A stretch of 5,048 nucleotides of DNA from the NCBI GenBank assembly GCA_002389465.1, contig DGOT01000011.1:1-5048 (forward strand), in the 5' to 3' direction. The translations under genes and the position numbers were made by a program. The stretch's first letter is position 1. Each line of letters opens with the position of its first letter. The stretch is from Bacteroidales bacterium UBA4459. Lineage in GTDB: Bacteria; Bacteroidota; Bacteroidia; Bacteroidales; F082. Positions 1-5,048 of this stretch are shown one piece after another. A model generated the notes under the pieces. The model ran no database searches. It was given only the letters and a program-made list of their open reading frames with translations, and was not told the DNA's origin.

Positions 1-1
1 A

Positions 2-82
2 AGTTTTTATCTGCCTTTGATTCTTTTCTTATTTTTGGCACTTGCTGAATCACCTGATGGTTTCAGTGTTTTGATTTTGTAA
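2..82 (+). CDS. Possible 3' end of an upstream gene (partial, unidentified)
   Basis: Reading from base 2 the frame is open for 26 codons and ends at TAA 80-82, ten bases before the ATG of the next gene, which is normal operon spacing. The visible residues start with a strongly hydrophobic leucine/phenylalanine-rich run (LPLILFLFLALA), as at the end of a membrane protein, followed by a short polar tail. A membrane exporter would fit a pigment cluster, but nothing here identifies a family. Frame 1 is also open from the window edge to TGA 46-48, so the upstream gene could end there instead, or neither frame may be coding. Confidence 0.25.
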   Translation, partial: SFYLPLILFLFLALAESPDGFSVLIL

Positions 83-92
83 AGATGCTGTA

Positions 93-1589
93 ATGGACAC
101 TATGTACGATGTACTAATTATCGGTAGCGGGCTGGGAGGCCTTGAATGCGGAACTATCCTCAGCAAACACGGATATAATGTATGCGTCCTGGAAAAAAAC
201 TCTAAACTGGGTGGAACACTACAGGGATTTAACAGCCACGGCTGTCGTTTTGGAACAGGCATGCATTACATAGGGAGTCTTGATAAAGGGCAGGTTATTG
301 ACAAAACATTTCGTTACCTGGGAATCAGAGACCAGCTGAACATGAAAAGAATGGATCCGTTCGGGTTTGATGTGTTCCATATCGCCGGAAAAGAATATGC
401 CTGCCCGATGGGGATGGAAGCATTTAAAGAGCAGCTATATTCCTATTTCCCCAAGGAAAACGAAGCCATATCTAAGTACGTATTGGAAATGAAACAGGCA
501 ACCGATGAGGTTGACTTGTACAACCTGCGCCCCATAAACAGCTCAATATCCGGCAACAACAAATCACTAAGTAAAGGTGTATTTGGATTGTTAGATGAAC
601 TTACACCCAACCGGGAGTTGCAGAACGTACTTGGCGCCCATAATTTTGCATATGCCGGGCAAAAAGAAAAAACGCCTTTTTACACGCATGCGCTCATCCA
701 AAAGCATTTTATCGACAGTGCCTGGAAATTTGTGGATGGCAGCGAGCAGCTAACCAATCTGCTGGCCGGAAAAATACGGGAAGCCGGCGGAACAATTATC
801 AACAAGGAAAAAGTTACCGGATTCATGCATGAGGAAGGGAAACTTACAGGTGTAAAAACTGCCAACGGTCATGCGTTCCGGGCTAAACACTTCATTGCCA
901 ACATCCATCCGGCTTTAGCAGTTCAGATGCTGGACGAAAGTCTGCTGCGTCCCTCCTACCGCAACAGGGTAGCCCGTCTGGAGAATACGATCTCGGCTTT
1001 CAGTCTGCACCTCACGCTCAAAGAAAACACATTTAAATACCGGAATAACAACTACCATTATTACAAACATCCCGATGTATGGTACACCTCCTACTATTCG
1101 GAAAAGGCCTGGCCTGAATTCTTCTATTTATTCGTCCCGGCAACTTCAGGGCAGGATAAGTATGCCAGATGCCTCAGCATACATACGTACATGAAATTCG
1201 ACGAGGTGGCCCAATGGAAAGACTTGCCGTTGCGGCACCGCGGCGCAGATTACGAAGCATGGAAAACAGCCAAAGCGGAAAAACTGCTGCAACTGGTTAC
1301 AGAACAGTTTCCGGAATTGAAAGGGAACGTAACCGGAATGAATGTAAGTACGCCCCTGACATTCCGCGATTACATCGGCACGCCCAATGGAGGTATCTAC
1401 GGCACTTTGAAAGATTTTCATCAACCCATGGCATCTTACGTGGGGCCGAAAACAAGAATTCCCAACCTGTTTTTTACAGGCCAGAACCTAAATCTGCACG
1501 GCGCACTGGGCGTAAGCATGAGCTCCCTACTCACCTGCGGAGAATTGATTGGCCTGAATCATTTAATTGAACAAATAAATGAAGCGTAA
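93..1589 (+). CDS. FAD-dependent oxidoreductase, CrtI / retinol-saturase-like (phytoene desaturase superfamily)
   Basis: This is a complete 498-residue protein of usual length for CrtI/RetSat-type flavoproteins. The N-terminal Rossmann dinucleotide fold is clear: beta strand YDVLIIG, GxGxxG as G11-S-G13-L-G-G16, acidic Glu34 ending the second strand (VCVLEK), then the KLGGTLQGF segment (38-46) typical of amine-oxidase/phytoene-desaturase proteins. The C-terminal FAD-contact motif is PNLFFTGQNLNLHGALGV, starting at P457. Relatives saturate, desaturate or isomerise conjugated polyene chains, and similar genes occur in Bacteroidota flexirubin/aryl-polyene clusters. The exact reaction cannot be read from the sequence. 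No transmembrane segment is evident; a cytosolic or membrane-peripheral enzyme is inferred. ATG 93 is taken as the start; in-frame ATG 102 (MYDVLIIG) is an equally good alternative, and neither has a Shine-Dalgarno site. The 3' end overlaps the next gene by 11 bp. Confidence 0.85.
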   Translation: MDTMYDVLIIGSGLGGLECGTILSKHGYNVCVLEKNSKLGGTLQGFNSHGCRFGTGMHYIGSLDKGQVIDKTFRYLGIRDQLNMKRMDPFGFDVFHIAGKEYACPMGMEAFKEQLYSYFPKENEAISKYVLEMKQATDEVDLYNLRPINSSISGNNKSLSKGVFGLLDELTPNRELQNVLGAHNFAYAGQKEKTPFYTHALIQKHFIDSAWKFVDGSEQLTNLLAGKIREAGGTIINKEKVTGFMHEEGKLTGVKTANGHAFRAKHFIANIHPALAVQMLDESLLRPSYRNRVARLENTISAFSLHLTLKENTFKYRNNNYHYYKHPDVWYTSYYSEKAWPEFFYLFVPATSGQDKYARCLSIHTYMKFDEVAQWKDLPLRHRGADYEAWKTAKAEKLLQLVTEQFPELKGNVTGMNVSTPLTFRDYIGTPNGGIYGTLKDFHQPMASYVGPKTRIPNLFFTGQNLNLHGALGVSMSSLLTCGELIGLNHLIEQINEA

Positions 1590-3276
1590 AAAAAGACATA
1601 TTTTTAGAAGGATCTTACTCATTTTGCTCTTACTCATCGTAGGATTTATTGTGTATTATCAAATTGCTACGCGTATTTTACCACCTGACATAAAAAACAA
1701 GCAGGCATTGAAGCAGGAAGTTATTCAGCGGACTAAAGACACCCGGATTATCAACAACCATAACTGGCTGCGTAAATCCAAATCAGGGTTGTGGGAGATG
1801 CGTTTGCAGGGGCAACCCTTCGACCTGGGGGTTTACAACGGAAAACTTACCGAAGACCTGATTAAAATTCAGGAACTTGCCTTTGTGGAGCAGATCAACA
1901 AAATTGTCCCATCGAAGAATTATTTAAAGTTTCTCAAATATTTCATCGGCTGGTTCAACCGAGATATTGATACATACATCCCCCAGGAATACCTGGATGA
2001 GATTTACGGCATTTCGTTTTCGTGTTCCCACGAATTTGATTACATCAGCCCGGTATATGAGCGCATGTTAAACTACCATGCTGCCCACGACATAGGGCAT
2101 GCCCTCACCGATCTTGCACTAGTGGGATGTACTTCCTTTGCCGTTAACATGAACGGAGACAGCAGTAACCTGCTTGTCGGGCGTAATTTCGACTTTTACA
2201 TCAACGATGATTTTGCCAAAAACAAAATCGTTGTTTTTGTGGAACCTGACAGCGGCTACCGTTTTATGTACGTCACCTGGGCCAGCATGATGGGCGTGGT
2301 GAGCGGCATGAATGAACAAGGCCTGACGGTCACCATCAATGCAGCAAAATCCAATATCCCAACCAAGGCGGCCATTCCTATTTCCATCCTTGCCCGCGAG
2401 ATCCTGCAATATGCTTCCAATTTCAATGAAGCCATTGCCATTGCTAAAAAACGGCATACTTTTGTGTCGGAATCTTTACTGATCGGATCAGCTAACAACA
2501 ATTCGGCACTTATCATTGAAAAGTCACCGACAAAAATGGGTATTTACACTACTGGTAATGATTACCTTGTTTGTTCTAATCATTACCAGAGTGAACCATT
2601 TGCCCGTGATAAGTCCAATCTGGAAAACATAGCCAATTCAGCTTCGTTTTACCGCGAGGAAAGGTGTGAGCAGTTAATCACTGAAGTTGACAGCTCATTT
2701 ACCTATCGTGATGCAGCCTTCGTTTTACGCAATCCATACGGACTTAACAACCAGAATATAGGTATCGGAAACGAAAAAGCAATGGCTCAGATGATCTCGC
2801 ACCACAGCGTGATCTTTGAACCAGAGAAATTGATCGTCTGGGTTTCGACACAACCGTGGCAACTAGGCGAATATGTGGCTTATGATCTGAAGAAGGTGTT
2901 TCAACTGGATACGGTTCCCGGTGAAGACACTTACCTGAATGACACCTCGCTTACTCTTCCCGGAGACCCATTCATGCAAACATCCACTTTCGATGACTTT
3001 ATGCAATACCGAAAATGGAAAAAGGTAATTGCTGAATACATCAAATCAAAAGAACGAATCAATAATGAGGAAAATTTCCTCAACGATTTTGTAAAACTGA
3101 ACCCCGAATACTATTACGCTTACATGTTGACCGGCGACTATTATTCCATAATCGGGAATTCTGAAAAAGCGCTGGCATACTACAGGATCGCCCTCACAAA
3201 AGAGTTAGAAACCAAGCAAAACGAAACAGAACTCCGGGAACGGATAAAAGAAGCGGAAGAAGCTATAGCATATTAG
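1579..3276 (+). CDS. Membrane-anchored C45-type Ntn hydrolase (acyl-CoA:6-APA acyltransferase-like) with C-terminal TPR-like tail
   Basis: The protein has 565 residues. Residues 2-11 are very basic and are followed by one hydrophobic helix (about 12-28), without a lipobox, suggesting an N-in anchor with the bulk in the periplasm. A pro-region leads to G183-C184-T-S-F; Cys184 is the expected autoproteolytic N-terminal nucleophile of the C45/AAT family. Other family features are LLVGRNFDF (G201-R-N-F-D205), SGMNEQGLTV (242-251) and a later SNHYQ segment. Residues about 508-545 (from NPEYYYAY to EKALAYYRIAL) look like one tetratricopeptide repeat, followed by a charged helix; this tail is not part of the AAT core. 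Family members cleave or transfer acyl groups on amides. Related proteins occur in Bacteroidota flexirubin-type clusters, where the substrate is not known to me; literal penicillin acylation is unlikely. ATG 1579 overlaps the upstream stop by 11 bp, implying coupled translation. Confidence 0.8.
   Translation: MKRKKRHIFRRILLILLLLIVGFIVYYQIATRILPPDIKNKQALKQEVIQRTKDTRIINNHNWLRKSKSGLWEMRLQGQPFDLGVYNGKLTEDLIKIQELAFVEQINKIVPSKNYLKFLKYFIGWFNRDIDTYIPQEYLDEIYGISFSCSHEFDYISPVYERMLNYHAAHDIGHALTDLALVGCTSFAVNMNGDSSNLLVGRNFDFYINDDFAKNKIVVFVEPDSGYRFMYVTWASMMGVVSGMNEQGLTVTINAAKSNIPTKAAIPISILAREILQYASNFNEAIAIAKKRHTFVSESLLIGSANNNSALIIEKSPTKMGIYTTGNDYLVCSNHYQSEPFARDKSNLENIANSASFYREERCEQLITEVDSSFTYRDAAFVLRNPYGLNNQNIGIGNEKAMAQMISHHSVIFEPEKLIVWVSTQPWQLGEYVAYDLKKVFQLDTVPGEDTYLNDTSLTLPGDPFMQTSTFDDFMQYRKWKKVIAEYIKSKERINNEENFLNDFVKLNPEYYYAYMLTGDYYSIIGNSEKALAYYRIALTKELETKQNETELRERIKEAEEAIAY
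2552..2589. repeat. Perfect 13-bp inverted repeat inside the C45-family gene
   Basis: CTGGTAATGATTA (2552-2564) is the exact reverse complement of TAATCATTACCAG (2577-2589), with a 12-base loop. The left arm also belongs to a smaller palindrome, GGTAAT-G-ATTACC (2554-2566). It lies fully in coding sequence (TGNDYLVCSNHYQ), so it may partly reflect codon choice around an NDY...NHY protein motif. As RNA it would make a stable hairpin in mid-message; no function is known. Confidence 0.6.
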
Positions 3277-3316
3277 TCAATATTATTTACCTTGCTACCA
3301 AATAACCCAAACAGCA

Positions 3317-4003
3317 ATGAAAACTGACATTTTAATAATTGGCGCCGGCCCCTCAGGCACGATGGCCGCTGCCATGATCTGGAAGGCAGGACTGGACGCT
3401 ATCATCATCGAAAAAGAAAAATTCCCACGCTATGTTATTGGCGAAAGTTTACTACCCCGTTGTATGAACCTGCTTGAAGAAGGGGGCTATCTGGAAGCTG
3501 TGAAAAAACAGAACTTTCAGAAGAAGTACGGTGCTGTATTTATCCGGAAACAAAATATATGCGCCTTTAATTTCAAAGAGCAATTCACCGAAGGATGGAC
3601 GTGGACATGGCAGGTGCCGAGAGACGAATTTGATAAAGCACTGGCGGATGAAGCTCAAAAGAAAGGCGTTGACATACGATACCAAACGGAAGTTACGGAT
3701 ATTGAATTCCTCGAAAATAAACAACTGGTATACACAAAAAATAACAAAGGAGAAGAACAAATCATCGAAGCTGAATTTGTCATCGATGCCAGCGGCTACG
3801 GCAGGGTAATTCCACGATTACTGGGTTTGGATTTACCCTCAAATCTGGAACCAAGAAGCAGCCTGTTTACGCAAATTGAAGATGCGCATCGTCCGGATGG
3901 AGATGCCGGCGACCGGATCACTATTGTAGAAGTGGAACCGGGTGTCTGGATATGGATCATTCCGTTTTCCAATGGAAAAACCTCTGTCGGAGTAGTAGTG
4001 TAG
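3317..4003 (+). pseudogene. Flavin-dependent halogenase-like (tryptophan halogenase family) oxidoreductase, truncated by an insertion sequence
   Basis: Only 228 codons remain, about half the length usual for this family (roughly 400 or more). Visible features are the FAD-binding GxGxxG (G9-A-G11-P-S-G14), Glu32 after the second strand, the FPRYVIGESLLPR segment (36-48) characteristic of halogenase/geranylgeranyl-reductase-like flavoproteins, a DASGYGR-like second FAD motif, and W211-I-W-I-I-P216, matching the WxWxIP halogenase signature. The frame then runs into the insertion sequence: codon 228 (GTG) is one host base plus TG of the element, and TAG 4001-4003 lies inside it, so V227 is the last native residue. 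The C-terminal substrate-binding part is missing and the product is probably inactive. In the intact form it would be expected to halogenate or hydroxylate an aromatic substrate, such as the aryl head of a flexirubin-type pigment. It starts 40 bp after the C45 gene without a Shine-Dalgarno site. Confidence 0.75.
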
Positions 4004-4024
4004 TATCCCCCAAAAATAAGACAG
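3999..4024 (+). repeat. Left terminal inverted repeat of the IS3-family element
   Basis: The sequence starting TGTAGTATCCCCCAAAAAT has the TG start, C-run and A-run seen at IS3-family ends, and the host halogenase frame stops making family sense exactly here. The inner limit (about 4024) is approximate because the right-hand partner is not in the window. The host bases just before (GTAGTAG) resemble the first bases of the element (TGTAGTA), so the junction could shift by a few bases. Confidence 0.65.
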
Positions 4025-4060
4025 TTTAAAAGTAGACAAATAATATTAATTTTAAACTGT
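4021..4060. promoter_or_regulatory. Leader hairpin between IS end and orfA
   Basis: ACAGTTTAAAA (4021-4031) pairs perfectly with TTTTAAACTGT (4050-4060), an 11-bp stem with an 18-base loop that contains the palindrome TAATATTA (4041-4048). It ends five bases before the orfA ATG (4066). In a transcript entering from the host operon this stem would sit next to the orfA start and could limit transposase translation, as leader hairpins do in some other insertion sequences. It could instead be a protein-binding site on DNA. The symmetry is seen; the role is inferred. Confidence 0.5.
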
Positions 4061-4065
4061 TAAAT

Positions 4066-4332
4066 ATGAAGAGAAAAAGATTTACCCCCGAACAGATCAG
4101 TGCCATTTTGCGTGAGTACGATAATGGCAAAGATGTACAGACAATAGTCAGAGAACACGGTGTTAGCAGGGCCTCCTTTTATAAATGGCGTCAGCGTTAT
4201 GAAGGCATGGATACCAAGTCTCTCAAGCGTCTCAAAGAGTTAGAGAAAGAGAACACGAAATTAAAGCATATGTATGCTGAACTAGCCCTGGATTTAAAAG
4301 TAGCAAAGGAGATCATCGAAAAAAAGCTATAA
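4066..4332 (+). CDS. IS3-family transposase OrfA (DNA-binding subunit)
   Basis: An 88-residue basic protein. Residues 5-45 form the transposase helix-turn-helix of the IS3/IS911 OrfA type (FTPEQISAILREY, then IVREHGVSRASFYKWRQRY). Residues about 53-88 form a coiled coil with leucines in heptad spacing at 59, 66 and 73 (A80 next), the usual OrfA multimerisation zipper. OrfA binds the element's terminal repeats, and produced alone it generally limits transposition; fused to OrfB by -1 frameshifting it gives the active transposase. The start at ATG 4066 gives the normal MKRKRFTPEQ beginning. The gene ends at TAA 4330-4332, four codons after the glutamate preceding the slippery AAA-AAG codons. 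It probably has no strong ribosome binding site. Confidence 0.9.
   Translation: MKRKRFTPEQISAILREYDNGKDVQTIVREHGVSRASFYKWRQRYEGMDTKSLKRLKELEKENTKLKHMYAELALDLKVAKEIIEKKL
4320..4326 (+). promoter_or_regulatory. Programmed -1 ribosomal frameshift slippery site (A-AAA-AAG)
   Basis: A run of seven A followed by G places A-AAA-AAG exactly in the X-XXY-YYZ phase relative to the orfA frame (zero-frame codons AAA 4321-4323 and AAG 4324-4326). Slipping back one base reads AAA-AAA-GCT and enters the orfB frame, which is open from 4281 to the window end. This is the standard way IS3-family elements make OrfAB. Confidence 0.85.
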
Positions 4333-5048
4333 AGCCCTGTGTCAAGAAACAAGTAGTTCAGGAGTTGGTAGTGGAGAATGTATGTAGTATTCACAGGGCT
4401 TGTAAAATAATATCATTAAGCAAGGCTGGCTTTTACCATAAGCCAAAGCAACGGGATGATTCTGCAATTATAGCATCGCTAAATCAAAATGTAGAAGCAC
4501 ACCCACAGGAAGGGTTTTGGTTAAGTTATTATCGTTTCAGGAATCAAGGTTACTCATGGAACCACAAAAGAGTTTTTAGGATATATCAATCAATGGGTCT
4601 TAGTATGAGGCGAAAAAAGAAGAAGCGGCTACCAGCCAGGGTTAAAGAGCCATTACAAGTTCCAGAAACTATAAATGATACGTGGAGCATAGATTTCATG
4701 AATGACGCTTTAGATAACAAGCGAAAATTCAGGTCATTCAACATAATGGATGATCATAACCGAGAAGCATTACATGTTGAAATAGAGTACTCATTTCCAA
4801 GTAGCCGGGTGGTTTATATTTTGAACAGATTGACTAAAAAACGAGGGCAGCCGAGAAAAATAAGAATGGACAATGGCCCGGAATTTATTGCAAAAATATT
4901 ACAGAACTGGGCTCAAGTCAAAGGTATCGACTTTCATTACATCCAACCTGGGAAGCCTACTCAAAACGCTTTTATCGAACGCTTAAACAGAACTTATAGA
5001 GAAAATGTACTAGATGCGTACATATTTGATAACTTAATGGAAGTGCGG
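4320..5048 (+). CDS. IS3-family transposase OrfB (DDE integrase core), -1 frame, 3' end beyond window
   Basis: Read in the -1 frame from the slippery site, 243 codons are open without a stop to the window edge. The N-terminal part (HPQEGFWLSYYRFRNQGYSWNHKRVFRIY) is the HTH_21-type region found before IS3 catalytic domains. The integrase (rve) core follows with the first Asp in TWSIDF (codon 4692-4694), the second in MDNGPEF (4869-4871) and the Glu in NAFIERLN (4977-4979). Exactly 35 residues separate the second Asp and the Glu, the DD(35)E spacing of active IS3-family transposases. It is expected to be made as an OrfAB fusion and to cut and join the element's ends through a circle intermediate. 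About 40 or so C-terminal residues should lie beyond the window. No broken codon is seen, so the element may still be active. Confidence 0.88.
4332..4401 (+). promoter_or_regulatory. Frameshift-stimulating RNA stem (10 bp, 50-base loop)
   Basis: AAGCCCTGTG (4332-4341) is the exact reverse complement of CACAGGGCTT (4392-4401). The stem begins five bases after the slippery heptamer, within the spacing known for frameshift-stimulating structures, and is GC-rich at its core. The large loop (4342-4391) could fold further or take part in a pseudoknot, but I could not find a convincing partner by eye. Confidence 0.7.

Larger units (their letters stand above)
3999..5048 (+). mobile_element. IS3-family insertion sequence (IS407-like group), left part; right end beyond window
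   Basis: The element starts with TG at 3999, in a terminal sequence TGTAGTATCCCCCAAAAA that resembles the TGTACTGxCCCC-AAAA ends of many IS3-family elements. It then carries the standard two-frame layout: orfA with HTH and leucine zipper, an A-AAA-AAG slippery site, and orfB in the -1 frame with a DD(35)E integrase core. The IS407-like placement rests on the OrfA phrase KRLKELEKEN...AELALD and OrfB phrases such as LPARV, DALDNKRKFR and QPGKPTQNAFIERLN. It has the same orientation as the interrupted operon. About 1.05 kb is visible; IS3-family elements are usually 1.2-1.5 kb, so only a few hundred bases including the right repeat should be missing. A 4-bp target duplication, if present, would be GTAG (3995-3998). 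Confidence 0.85.

Noticed and set aside
30..37. TATTTTTG, matching the Bacteroidota -7 promoter box TAnnTTTG, upstream of the first gene
   Set aside because: No TTTG-type -33 element at the usual spacing of about 19-20 bases; the only nearby TTTG (16-19) is 10 bases away. The region is T-rich, so a chance match is likely, and close spacing to an upstream frame suggests read-through.
1169..1570. 133-codon open frame overlapping the oxidoreductase gene on the same strand
   Set aside because: It lies fully inside the well-supported oxidoreductase frame, has an arginine-rich, low-complexity composition and shows no recognisable motif; it is a shadow frame.
2119..2457. 112-codon open frame on the minus strand within the C45 gene
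   Set aside because: It is antisense to the most conserved catalytic region of the C45 protein and has no motif of its own; its His/Ala-rich runs mirror codons on the other strand.
1579..3276. Reading the C45 protein as a true penicillin acyltransferase or bile-salt hydrolase
   Set aside because: Only the Ntn-fold motifs are shared. The anchor, TPR-like tail and pigment-type neighbours do not fit beta-lactam or bile-salt metabolism.
3277..3316. Gap between the C45 and halogenase-like genes as a possible terminator or promoter
   Set aside because: The 40 bases have no inverted repeat followed by T-run and no convincing -33/-7 pair, so read-through transcription is the simplest reading.
3452..3760. 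Minus-strand open frame of 102 codons within the halogenase-like gene
   Set aside because: Antisense shadow of a frame with clear FAD and halogenase motifs; phenylalanine-rich composition comes from the A-rich sense strand.
3999..5048. Search for CRISPR repeats, tRNA/rRNA genes, or cargo genes carried by the mobile element
   Set aside because: No regularly spaced repeats, cloverleaf-like sequence or additional coding frame besides orfA/orfB was seen; it looks like a plain insertion sequence.

Overview
The window looks like chromosomal DNA of a Bacteroidota (Bacteroidetes) species. No start codon has a Shine-Dalgarno sequence; the starts sit in A-rich leaders, base composition is moderately AT-rich, and the gene set resembles Bacteroidota dialkylresorcinol/flexirubin-type aryl-polyene pigment clusters. 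The genus cannot be read from the sequence, and the cluster type is an inference from three genes, because the defining genes (ketosynthases, ACPs, DarA/DarB, ammonia-lyase) are not in view.

Layout, all on the + strand. (1) 1-92: a short leader that may hold the last 26 codons of an upstream gene. (2) 93-1589: a complete CrtI/retinol-saturase-like FAD oxidoreductase. (3) 1579-3276: overlapping it by 11 bp, a membrane-anchored C45-type Ntn hydrolase/acyltransferase with a C-terminal TPR-like tail. (4) 3317-4003: the N-terminal half of a flavin-dependent halogenase-like oxidoreductase, cut off in mid-domain. (5) 3999 to the window end: the left part of an IS3-family (IS407-like) insertion sequence, with a terminal repeat, a leader hairpin, orfA, a canonical A-AAA-AAG frameshift signal with a downstream stem, and most of orfB in the -1 frame with a complete DD(35)E triad. 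Its right end is outside the window.

The three host genes are tightly spaced and co-oriented, so they are probably one operon whose products tailor a polyene-type lipid: redox work on the chain (gene 1), acyl transfer or hydrolysis on the periplasmic side of the inner membrane (gene 2), and halogenation or hydroxylation of the aromatic head (gene 3). The insertion has probably inactivated the third step and may be polar on genes downstream. The best-supported unusual points are the exact insertion junction, the frameshift cassette, the fused architecture of the C45 protein, and a 13-bp perfect inverted repeat inside its gene.
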